A DNA stretch of 64,000 nt from Sulfurimicrobium sp964384915. GTDB lineage: Bacteria > Pseudomonadota > Gammaproteobacteria > Burkholderiales > Sulfuricellaceae. The stretch lies in the NCBI GenBank assembly GCA_964384915.1, contig CAYLMA010000004.1, positions 1 to 64,000 of the forward strand, written 5' to 3'. Every line of letters begins with the position of its first letter. Position 1 is the first letter of the stretch. The notes under the pieces were generated by a model that worked only from the letters and a program-made list of their open reading frames with translations, did not search any database and was not told the origin of the DNA. This document shows positions 56,774-64,000 of the stretch, in pieces. Both the position numbers and the translations under genes were made by a program.

Positions 56774-57550
56774 ATGGAACGCACGATACTGCTGGTGGAC
56801 GACGAGGCCAACATTCTGTCCGCGCTGGCGCGCCTGCTGCGCCCGCAAGGCTACCGCATCCTGCGCGCCGGGAGCGGGCGGGAAGGCCTTGAGCTGCTGG
56901 CGCAAAACGATGTCGGGGTGATCGTGTCCGACCAGCGCATGCCGGAAATGACCGGGGTGGAGTTTCTCTCCAAGGTGCGCGACCTGTATCCGGACACGGT
57001 GCGCATCGTGCTGTCCGGCTATACCGAACTGACTTCGATCACGGACGCCATCAACCACGGGGCCATCTACAAGTTCCTCACCAAGCCCTGGGAGGACGAC
57101 CTGCTGCGCGCCAACATCGAGGAGGCGTTCCAGCGTTATGAAATGAAGCGCGAAAACGACCGCCTGCACAACGAGATGGAACAGCGCGTGGAGGAAAAAA
57201 CGCGCGAGCTGACGCGCAACCTGAAAATGTTGCAGGTTGCGCAGGAGGTTCTGGAATCCCTGCCGGTGGCCGTCATCGGCATCGACAGCGGCGGCGGGAT
57301 CGCCGTCGCCAATTCCATGGCCCACTACCTGCTCGGCCGCGGCGGAGAACGCCCGCTGCTGGGCGAGCCCGCACAGGGCCTGGTCCCGCCCCAACTGCTG
57401 GCCTGCCCGGGAGACGCCATCGTCACCCTGCCCGACGGCATGCGCATGCACTGCTGGCAAACCACGATGGGCCGCATGTCTTTTTCCCAGGGCGTGGTGC
57501 TGGCCTTCGCCCCGCAACAGCAACTGGGAGAGGAGAAACAAGATGCATGA
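56774..57550 (+). CDS. Receiver-PAS-like response regulator
   Basis: The 258-residue protein has an RpfG-like receiver (about 1-125; LLVDDEANILSALARLL, VSDQRMPEMTGVEFL, KFLTKPWEDD), a coiled coil (about 125-155; EMEQRVEEKTRELTRN), and a degenerate PAS-like domain (about 160-250; ESLPVAVIGIDSGGGIAVAN). The receiver is a close paralogue of the C-terminal receiver of the preceding gene. It lies 116 bases downstream and overlaps the HDOD gene by 8 bases. A possible -10 (TATACA at 56736) hints at an internal promoter, without a good -35. Confidence 0.85.
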   Translation: MERTILLVDDEANILSALARLLRPQGYRILRAGSGREGLELLAQNDVGVIVSDQRMPEMTGVEFLSKVRDLYPDTVRIVLSGYTELTSITDAINHGAIYKFLTKPWEDDLLRANIEEAFQRYEMKRENDRLHNEMEQRVEEKTRELTRNLKMLQVAQEVLESLPVAVIGIDSGGGIAVANSMAHYLLGRGGERPLLGEPAQGLVPPQLLACPGDAIVTLPDGMRMHCWQTTMGRMSFSQGVVLAFAPQQQLGEEKQDA

Positions 57551-58367
57551 AATCCTGGACAACCTGCACCGCTTGCCGGCCATCCCCGCCGTGGCGCGGG
57601 AACTGATCCACAGCTTCGACGACCCCGGACTGGACAGCCAGCACCTGGCACGGAAAATCGGCCAGGACCAGGCGCTCTCAGCCCAGGTGCTGCGGGTCGC
57701 CAACTCCGCCTTTTACGGCTTGCCGCGCCAGGTGGGCTCGATTCAGGAGGCCGTGGTGGTGCTGGGGTTCAGCGCCGTGCGCAGCCTGGTGCTGTCAGCC
57801 GGCATCATCGGCGTTTTCTCGAGTGCCACCCCGGCCGCCGTGGACCGCAGGCAGTTCTGGCAGCAGAGCCTGTCCAGCGCCATCCATGCCAGGGCCGTGG
57901 CCAAATGCCTGCGCCAGGATGGCGAACTGGCTTTCTCCGCCGGCCTGCTGCACGACATCGGCATCATGGTGCTGGACGTGTGCGACCACGAGCGCTTTGC
58001 CGCGTTGTGGCAAGCCGCGCAAGCGGGAGAATACGGCCTGATCGAGGCCGAACGCGCCGCCCTGGGCTTCGACCATGCCGAACTGGGCGCCGAGGTGGCG
58101 CGCCGATGGAATTTCCCGTTCGCCATCGAGGAAGCCATCCGCCACCACTACCAGCCAGAACACCGCCCGTTCCAGATGCTGACGGGAATCGTGCAGGTCG
58201 CCGCGGTATTGGCGCGCCACGGCGCTGAGGAAGCCCCCGCGGACGACTGGTTTGCGCGCATTCCCCCGGCCCTGCTTGATGCGATGAAACTCGACCGGGA
58301 GCGGCTGGAACAATGCCTGCCGCGGCCGGAACAGGTGGAAGCCGCGACCAGCCTGATGCTGGGCTAA
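57543..58367 (+). CDS. HDOD-domain signalling protein
   Basis: The 274-residue protein is a single HDOD domain: LHRLPAIPAVARELI, IGQDQALSAQVLRVANSAFYGLPRQVGSIQEAVVVLGFSAVRSLV, then AGLLHDIGIMVLDVCDHERF and HHYQPEH. The HD pair is kept here, but the rest of the HD-GYP set is not, so it probably acts as a scaffold or regulator. It is coupled to the receiver-PAS gene and 4 bases before the GAF kinase. Confidence 0.9.
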   Translation: MHEILDNLHRLPAIPAVARELIHSFDDPGLDSQHLARKIGQDQALSAQVLRVANSAFYGLPRQVGSIQEAVVVLGFSAVRSLVLSAGIIGVFSSATPAAVDRRQFWQQSLSSAIHARAVAKCLRQDGELAFSAGLLHDIGIMVLDVCDHERFAALWQAAQAGEYGLIEAERAALGFDHAELGAEVARRWNFPFAIEEAIRHHYQPEHRPFQMLTGIVQVAAVLARHGAEEAPADDWFARIPPALLDAMKLDRERLEQCLPRPEQVEAATSLMLG

Positions 58368-58371
58368 GGCC

Positions 58372-59775
58372 ATGGCACTCGACCGCATGACCAGGCTGTC
58401 CTGGATTTACGATCTGTACCGGCTGGGGCAATCCCCGCTGCTGTTGCAAAACCCGGACAAGATCTACCAGCAACTGCTGGCCCACATCGTCACCGGTTTC
58501 GATGCGCGCAGCGGCTCGCTCGCCCTGCTGAGCGAGGATCGCACGGCACTCACCATCGTCGCGGGGTTGGAGTTGCCGCCAGGCGTAACCGGCAGCGCAA
58601 TTCCCCTGGGCAGCGGCGTGCTCGGCTGGGTCGCCGAGCAGGGCCGGCCCGTCCTGATCAACGGCGATTTCGACGCCGCCAAGCATCCCGGCATCCAGCG
58701 CCGGCGCGAACAGGCGGCGCCAAGCTCCGCGCTGTGCTGGCCGCTCAAGCTGCGCGACCAGGTCATTGGCGCGCTGAGCGTGAACCGCCCTGCGGACCAG
58801 CCGCCCTTCGGCGACACCGAGCGCGAACAGGGCACCGCCGTGCTCAATCTCGCCAGCCTGGCGCTGGAAAACATCCAGTTGCAGCTCGACCAGCAGCGCC
58901 GCATCGCGGAACTGGAGGCCACCAACCAGAAGCTGAAGGAGGCCCGGAACCAGTTGCTGCAAGCCGAGAAAATGGCTTCCATCGGCCAGCTTGCCGCCGG
59001 GGTGGCGCACGAGATCAACAACCCGGTCGGCTACGTGGCTTCCAATCTCGGCACCCTGGGGCGCTACGTGAACGAGCTGCTGCCGCTGCTCGACGCGTGC
59101 GAACGGCTCGAGGCCAGCCTTGACGGCGCCGCGCCGGAGTTGCTGGCGCTGCGCGCGCTCAAGGCAAAAACGAATCTCGCCTACCTGCGCGAGGATTTGC
59201 ACGATCTGCTGGCGGAATCCAGGGAAGGGCTGGAACGGGTCAAGAAAATCGTGCTCGACCTGAAAAGCTTTTCCCATGTGGAAGAGGTGGAATGGCAGGC
59301 CGCGGATTTGCACCAGGGCCTGGAAAGCACGCTCAACATCGTGTGGAACGAGCTCAAGTACAAGGCCGAGGTGGTCAAGGAATACGGCGACTTGCCGCAA
59401 ATCGAGTGCATTCTTCCGCAGCTCAACCAGGTGTTCATGAACCTCTTGGTCAATGCCGCGCATGCGATCGAAAACCATGGCACCATTACGCTCTGCACCG
59501 GACGGGAAGGAAAGCGCGTGTGGGTGGAGGTGTCCGACACCGGCAAGGGCATCGCGCCGGAGCACATCGCGCGGATTTTCGACCCCTTCTTCACCACCAA
59601 GCCGGTGGGCCAAGGCACCGGCCTGGGGCTGTCGCTTTCCTATGGCATCGTGGAGAAACACCACGGCCAGATCGAGGTGGACAGCACTCCCGGCAAGGGC
59701 ACAAGATTCCGCGTCTGGTTGCCGGTGAAGCAGGGCATGAACGGGACCCGTGAACAAAGCATCGAGCCAACGTGA
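58372..59775 (+). CDS. GAF-domain histidine kinase
   Basis: The 467-residue soluble kinase has a GAF domain (about 20-175; FDARSGSLALLSEDRTALTIVAGLELPPG, GVLGWVAEQGRPVLINGDF, ALCWPLKLRDQVIGALSVN), a coiled coil, then the shared core SIGQLAAGVAHEINNPVGYVASN, MNLLVNAAHAIE, DTGKGIAPEHIARIF and FFTTKPVGQGTGLGLSLSYGIVEKHHG. Its stop overlaps the next kinase start (GTGA). The core is very close in sequence to that of the next gene. Confidence 0.93.
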   Translation: MALDRMTRLSWIYDLYRLGQSPLLLQNPDKIYQQLLAHIVTGFDARSGSLALLSEDRTALTIVAGLELPPGVTGSAIPLGSGVLGWVAEQGRPVLINGDFDAAKHPGIQRRREQAAPSSALCWPLKLRDQVIGALSVNRPADQPPFGDTEREQGTAVLNLASLALENIQLQLDQQRRIAELEATNQKLKEARNQLLQAEKMASIGQLAAGVAHEINNPVGYVASNLGTLGRYVNELLPLLDACERLEASLDGAAPELLALRALKAKTNLAYLREDLHDLLAESREGLERVKKIVLDLKSFSHVEEVEWQAADLHQGLESTLNIVWNELKYKAEVVKEYGDLPQIECILPQLNQVFMNLLVNAAHAIENHGTITLCTGREGKRVWVEVSDTGKGIAPEHIARIFDPFFTTKPVGQGTGLGLSLSYGIVEKHHGQIEVDSTPGKGTRFRVWLPVKQGMNGTREQSIEPT

Positions 59776-62639
59776 CAGCCGCGAACAAAAATCCATTTGA
59801 CGTCGTTTTCGGCGCGCCGGGCGCGGAAAGGCGCATCAGCGCGCTCGCCATCGCCATCCTGGTGCTCACCGTGCTCGCCACCGGCGGGGTCATTTTTTCC
59901 ATGCTGGCGCAGCAGTTGAGGGTTGAACTGGAAAACGGCCTGGAGCGGACGCTCCACGACAAGGTCGCGCTGTTCCAGCTCGATGTCGGCAACGGCGCCG
60001 CCATCGGCGCCGGCATCGCCAGCCGGCAGCCCCGCCTGGCCGCCCTGTTGTCCGCGATCAACGCGGGCGCGGCGGACCAGGGAACGCGGCGTGAAAGCCG
60101 TGCGCAACTGGATGAAATCCGCCTGGAGCAGAAACTCTCGGCTATCGCGCTGTACGACGCGCGCGGCGAACTCGTGGCCACGAGCGGGGCTTTTCTCCGC
60201 GCGCCCTTCGCCGTGAGCCTGCGCCAGCCGGAAAACGCCAGCCTGCTATGGAGCGGCGGCTATTATCTCGGCCTCGAGGTGGGCTTGCTGAAGGACGGGG
60301 CGAAAAGCGGGACGGTGAGGCTGGAATACCCGCTCGCCGCCATGACCAGCGGTTTTCTCGATTACCGGGGCGCGGGCGAGACCGGGGAGGTCGTGCTGTG
60401 CGCGCCCTTGCCGGGCGAGCGGATGCGCTGCTTCCCCACCCGCAGCCGCCCGGAACCCTTCGACAGTCCGCGTGTCATGGATGGCAAGGCGCTGCCCTTG
60501 AGCCTCGCCATCGAGGGAAAAAGCGGGGTCGGCACCGCGCCCGATTACCGCGCGCATGAAGCGGTCGCCGCCTACCAGGCGGCGGGCGAAAGCGGGCTGG
60601 GCGTGGCGGTGAAAAGCGACACCGAGGAGCTGATGCAGCCGATCCGCAGGCACCTCCCGGCCGTCATCGCCTTTCTCGCCGCGCTGCTGCTGCTCGGCTT
60701 TGCCCTGCTGCGCTGGCAGATGGGCAATCCCGTGCGCGAGGTGGTGAGCGCCAGGGCGCGCCTGGACGGCATTCTGGACAATTCCGCCGACGGCATCATC
60801 ACCATCGACGAGCAGGGCGTGATCGAATCATTCAACCATGCCGCCGCGCGGGTTTTCGGCTACCCGGCTTCCGAGGTCATCGGCGCGAACGTCGCCATGC
60901 TGATTCCCGAGCCCTATCGCGCCGGGCACGGCGCGGGCTTCCGCGATTACCTGAATGGCGGCGAGGCGAAGGTGATCGGCCATGGGGTGCGCACGGTCCA
61001 GGGGCAGCGCAAGGACGGCACGGTTTTTCCCATGGAGCTGGCGCTGGGCGCGATGACGCTCGACGGCGAGCGCATGTTCATCGCCTCGCTGCGCGACACC
61101 AGCGCGCTCAAGCAGGCCCACGACGAGCTTCAGTCCAGCTTTGCCGCCCTGCAATCGGCCAACCGCGAACTGGAGGAAGTCCACGCCCAGCTGAAGCGGG
61201 CGGAGCAGGAGAAGGACCGGCAAATGGATGCGCTGGCGGAATCGAACGTGCGCATGATGCTGTTCCACGCCAACATGGAGCGGGTGCGGCAGGCGGAGGA
61301 AGCCCTTGCCGAAAACAGGGATGGAGAAGCCTTCCACCGCAGCATCCTGGCGGACGCGATGACCCTGCTCGACGCCAGATTCGGCGCTATCGGCCTGTTC
61401 GACCGCCACGGCACTTTGCGGCAATTCCTGACCGAGGGGATTTCCGCCGCCGAGCGGGAGAAAATCGGCCCTTACCCGCGCGGCAAGGGCCTGCTGCGGG
61501 CTTTCTACAAAGAAGGCAAGATCACCCGCGTCGGCTGCATCGCCGACGATCCCCGCTCCTGCGGGTTCCCGCCCGGCCACCCGCCGATGGGCAGCCTGCT
61601 CGGGGTGCCTCTGGTGGTCAGCGGCACAACCGTGGGGGTCATCTACCTCGCCGACAAGCAGAGCGGCGAGCCCTTTACGGAGCAGGATGAAATGCTGATG
61701 GAAATGGTGGCGCAGCAGGTGGAGCACGTGCTGGAGCGGAACGAACTGCTCGCCAGCCTGCATGAGAGCAACCAGGCGCTGACCCTGGAACGGGAAGAGC
61801 AGCAGAGCCTGATCGCTGATCTGAAAGCCGCCCAGAACCAGCTCCTGCAATCGGAGAAAATGGCTTCCATCGGGCAGCTCGCGGCGGGCGTGGCGCATGA
61901 GATCAACAATCCGATCGGCTACGTGCACTCCAATCTCGGCACGCTGGAAAAATACATCCTCGACCTGTTTTCCGTCCTGGCCGCATTCGAGGCGGCCGAA
62001 GGCGATTTCCCTCCTGACAGCGCGAGCCTGGCGAGGATCAGGGCTTACAAGGAAACACTCGACCTGCCTTTCCTCAGGGAAGACATCCCCATCCTCATGG
62101 CGGAATCAAGAGAGGGGATCACCCGGGTGAAAAAAATCGTTCAGGATCTCAAGGATTTTTCCCACGTGGACGAAGCCGAATGGCAATGGTGCGATCTCCA
62201 TCGCGGCCTGGACAGCACGCTCAACATCGTATGGAACGAGCTCAAGTACAAGGCGGAAGTAATCAAGGAATACGGCGTCCTGCCTGAAATCGAATGCATT
62301 CCCTCCCAGTTGAACCAGGTGTTCATGAATTTGCTGGTCAACGCCGGCCACGCGATTGAAAGCCACGGCGCCATCACCATCCGCACCGGGCGCGAGGGGG
62401 ACGAGGTGTGGGTGGAAGTCGCCGATAGCGGGAAGGGCATCGCGCCCGAACACCTTGCCCGCATTTTCGACCCCTTCTTCACCACCAAGCCGGTGGGCCA
62501 GGGGACGGGGCTGGGGCTGTCGCTTTCCTACGGCATCGTAAAGAAGCACCACGGACGGATCGAAGTCGAGAGCGCGGCCGGCAAGGGAACCACCTTTCGC
62601 GTGTGGCTACCGGTGAAACAGGCGGATCGGCTATCATGA
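59772..62639 (+). CDS. Membrane PAS-GAF histidine kinase
   Basis: The 955-residue kinase has two membrane helices (about 20-40 and 295-315) around a periplasmic double-Cache-like domain, a PAS domain (about 325-440; DNSADGIITIDEQGVIESFNHAAARVFGYPASEVIGANVAMLIPEPYR is of the FixL type), a coiled coil, a GAF domain (about 510-660; LLDARFGAIGLFDRHGTLRQFL), and the shared HisKA/HATPase core (SIGQLAAGVAHEINNPIGYVHSN; FFTTKPVGQGTGLGL). The PAS lacks an obvious haem-binding His in the helix, so the ligand is open. GTG start, coupled to the upstream kinase. Confidence 0.92.
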   Translation: MTAANKNPFDVVFGAPGAERRISALAIAILVLTVLATGGVIFSMLAQQLRVELENGLERTLHDKVALFQLDVGNGAAIGAGIASRQPRLAALLSAINAGAADQGTRRESRAQLDEIRLEQKLSAIALYDARGELVATSGAFLRAPFAVSLRQPENASLLWSGGYYLGLEVGLLKDGAKSGTVRLEYPLAAMTSGFLDYRGAGETGEVVLCAPLPGERMRCFPTRSRPEPFDSPRVMDGKALPLSLAIEGKSGVGTAPDYRAHEAVAAYQAAGESGLGVAVKSDTEELMQPIRRHLPAVIAFLAALLLLGFALLRWQMGNPVREVVSARARLDGILDNSADGIITIDEQGVIESFNHAAARVFGYPASEVIGANVAMLIPEPYRAGHGAGFRDYLNGGEAKVIGHGVRTVQGQRKDGTVFPMELALGAMTLDGERMFIASLRDTSALKQAHDELQSSFAALQSANRELEEVHAQLKRAEQEKDRQMDALAESNVRMMLFHANMERVRQAEEALAENRDGEAFHRSILADAMTLLDARFGAIGLFDRHGTLRQFLTEGISAAEREKIGPYPRGKGLLRAFYKEGKITRVGCIADDPRSCGFPPGHPPMGSLLGVPLVVSGTTVGVIYLADKQSGEPFTEQDEMLMEMVAQQVEHVLERNELLASLHESNQALTLEREEQQSLIADLKAAQNQLLQSEKMASIGQLAAGVAHEINNPIGYVHSNLGTLEKYILDLFSVLAAFEAAEGDFPPDSASLARIRAYKETLDLPFLREDIPILMAESREGITRVKKIVQDLKDFSHVDEAEWQWCDLHRGLDSTLNIVWNELKYKAEVIKEYGVLPEIECIPSQLNQVFMNLLVNAGHAIESHGAITIRTGREGDEVWVEVADSGKGIAPEHLARIFDPFFTTKPVGQGTGLGLSLSYGIVKKHHGRIEVESAAGKGTTFRVWLPVKQADRLS

Positions 62640-63961
62640 ACGACATGCCAAGCGACAACCCCCAACCCGCCCCCGCCACCTTGCTGTTCGTGGATGACGA
62701 ACCGAACATCCTGAGCGCGCTGAAGCGCCTGTTTCGCCCCATCGGCTACAGGATATTTACCGCCGGCGGCGGCGTGGAAGGCCTGGAGCTGATGGAACGG
62801 GAGGCGGTGGACCTGGTGATTTCCGACATGCGCATGCCGGGCATGGACGGGGCACAGTTCCTCGAACAGGTGCGGCACAAATGGCCCGACACCATGCGCA
62901 TCCTGCTCACCGGCTATGCCGACGTGGGCTCCACCATCGCCGCCATCAACAAGGGCGAGATTTTCCGCTACGTCGCCAAGCCCTGGGAAGAGAACGATAT
63001 CGTGCTTCTGGTGAGGCAGGCGCTGGATGTCAAGAACCTGGAACGGGAAAAACGCCGCCTCGAGGAACTGACGCTGCGCCAGAACGAGGAGCTCAAGGAA
63101 TTGAACGCCAGCCTCGAAGCCAAGGTGCTGGAGCGCACCCAGGAAGTCCGCCAGACCATGGGCTTCCTGGAACTGGCCAACAAGAAGCTGAAGGAAAGCT
63201 TCATCACCTCGATCAAGATCTTTTCCAACCTGATCGAGCTCAGGGAACGCAGCCTCGCCGGCCACTCGCGCCGCGTGGCCGATCTGGCCCGCACCCTGGC
63301 CAAGCGCCTGAACCTCTCCGATAGCGAGGTAAATGATGTTTTCGTCGCCTCCCTGCTTCACGACATTGGAAAAATCGGCCTGCCCGACAAGGTGCTGGGC
63401 AAGCCGTTTGTCGTGCTGGCGGGCGAGGAGCGCGACATGGTGCTGCACCACCCCGCCACCGGCCAGGCGGCGCTGATGGGGCTGGAACAGCTGCACGGCG
63501 TGGCCAAACTGATCCGCGCCCACCACGAGCGCTGGGACGGCATGGGCTATCCCGACGGCCTGTCCGGCCTGACCATTCCCATGGGCGCCCGCATCCTGGC
63601 GCTCGCCAACGATTACGACGCGGTGCAGATCGGCACGCTGCTGAGCAAACGGCTGACGCAAAGCGAGGCGGTGGCCTACATCGTCGATGGCCGCGGCAAG
63701 CGTTACGACCCCCAGGTGGTGGATGTGTTCGCTCCCATGATGGGCGGGCAGGCAAATCTAGCCGTAGCCGAAGTCGAGCTCAAATCCACCCAGCTCAAGC
63801 CGGGCATGAGCCTGTCGCGCGACCTGGTGACCGCGGAGGGCATCATGCTGCTGTCGCGCGATTTCGTGCTGACCGAGGTCATCATCGAGCAGATCCACAA
63901 TTTCGAGCGCTCGTCAGGCCGCCCCATGACACTCCATATCCGCGCCAAGAAAGGAGATTGA
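62636..63961 (+). CDS. RpfG-like response regulator with HD-GYP phosphodiesterase domain
   Basis: The 441-residue protein has a receiver (about 15-135; LLFVDDEPNILSALKRLF, ISDMRMPGMDG, YVAKPWEEND), a coiled coil, and an intact HD-GYP domain (about 195-385) with HSRRVADLA, LLHDIGKIGLPD, HHPATG, HHERWDGMGYP and ALANDYDAV. It should hydrolyse c-di-GMP to GMP when activated by phosphorylation. The ATG at 62636 overlaps the kinase stop (ATGA). It counterbalances the GGDEF in the same cluster. Confidence 0.95.
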   Translation: MNDMPSDNPQPAPATLLFVDDEPNILSALKRLFRPIGYRIFTAGGGVEGLELMEREAVDLVISDMRMPGMDGAQFLEQVRHKWPDTMRILLTGYADVGSTIAAINKGEIFRYVAKPWEENDIVLLVRQALDVKNLEREKRRLEELTLRQNEELKELNASLEAKVLERTQEVRQTMGFLELANKKLKESFITSIKIFSNLIELRERSLAGHSRRVADLARTLAKRLNLSDSEVNDVFVASLLHDIGKIGLPDKVLGKPFVVLAGEERDMVLHHPATGQAALMGLEQLHGVAKLIRAHHERWDGMGYPDGLSGLTIPMGARILALANDYDAVQIGTLLSKRLTQSEAVAYIVDGRGKRYDPQVVDVFAPMMGGQANLAVAEVELKSTQLKPGMSLSRDLVTAEGIMLLSRDFVLTEVIIEQIHNFERSSGRPMTLHIRAKKGD

Positions 63962-64000
63962 ATGACTTATCGCATCATGCTGGTGGATGACGAGGAAAAT
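63962..64000 (+). CDS. Start of a further receiver-domain protein (cut by the window)
   Basis: Thirteen codons are visible: MTYRIMLVDDEEN. This is the first strand and acid pair of a receiver. It begins directly after the stop of the HD-GYP gene with an AAGGAG site in that gene's end, so the cluster continues beyond the window. Confidence 0.8.
   Translation, partial: MTYRIMLVDDEEN

Noticed and set aside
57964..59796. 610-codon minus-strand frame opposite HDOD and GAF-kinase genes
   Set aside because: It is antisense to well-defined HDOD and histidine kinase motifs, so it is a shadow frame.

Overview
The window is a chromosomal piece of a G+C-rich Gram-negative proteobacterium. The order lpxB-lpxA-fabZ-lpxD-skp-bamA-rseP-dxr-cdsA-uppS-frr-pyrH-tsf-rpsB, a lipid A pathway, MotA/MotB with a PilZ pilus protein, and the style of the many PAS/GAF kinases fit a betaproteobacterium. 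A Nitrosomonadales/Sulfuricella-like lineage is only a guess. Apart from one gene (3594-4535), everything from 1 to 49838 is on the minus strand and everything from 50110 to 64000 is on the plus strand. The window therefore has one main divergent point at 49839-50109.

Layout. 1-12000 (minus): partial pnp, rpsO, a TrmH-type methyltransferase, a GYF/pentapeptide-repeat membrane protein, a lone plus-strand SenB-like glycosyltransferase, a c-di-GMP signalling block (EAL protein, HD-GYP protein with a broken HD motif, HDOD-GAF protein, membrane-linked methyltransferase), motB-motA, and a CopD-like protein. 12123-26255 (minus): the envelope/translation superoperon, with a clear terminator between rpsB and tsf. 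26436-32538 (minus): ankyrin protein, PhnP-like MBL hydrolase, tatD, pilZ, holB, tmk (apparently with an ATT start), mltG, pabC. 32685-46097 (minus): a complex chemotaxis cluster with CheA, CheW, CheR, CheY, a second receiver, STAS, an Aer-like PAS receptor with a C-terminal CheR-tether-like pentapeptide, two further MCP-type proteins, an oxygen-binding di-iron (ODP-like) protein, and a FIST-domain protein with a partner kinase. 46324-49838 (minus): a NarL-type two-component pair. 50110-64000 (plus): an ABM monooxygenase, a CarH-type B12-binding sensor without a DNA-binding domain, histidine kinases, a GGDEF-EAL-REC protein, REC-PAS, HDOD, GAF and PAS kinases, a REC-HD-GYP phosphodiesterase and the start of another receiver.

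How it fits together. The right 30 kb is almost entirely signal transduction. The chemotaxis cluster probably reads oxygen or redox state (Aer-like PAS, ODP) and drives the MotA/MotB motor encoded at the left. The plus-strand cluster probably links a B12/light or redox input to phosphotransfer and c-di-GMP turnover. Four histidine kinases share a near-identical core, and three receivers share one RpfG-like type, so recent duplication is likely.

A second theme is the density of intergenic repeat elements: GTGAA-type, CCGCAAAGGGCGC-type, GTCATTGCGAGCG-type, REP-like GTAGGAG and C-rich tandem types. Several lie flush against, or supply, the stop codon of the neighbouring gene, and one encodes the C-terminal tail of Dxr. 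No tRNA, rRNA, CRISPR array, insertion sequence or prophage was recognised.
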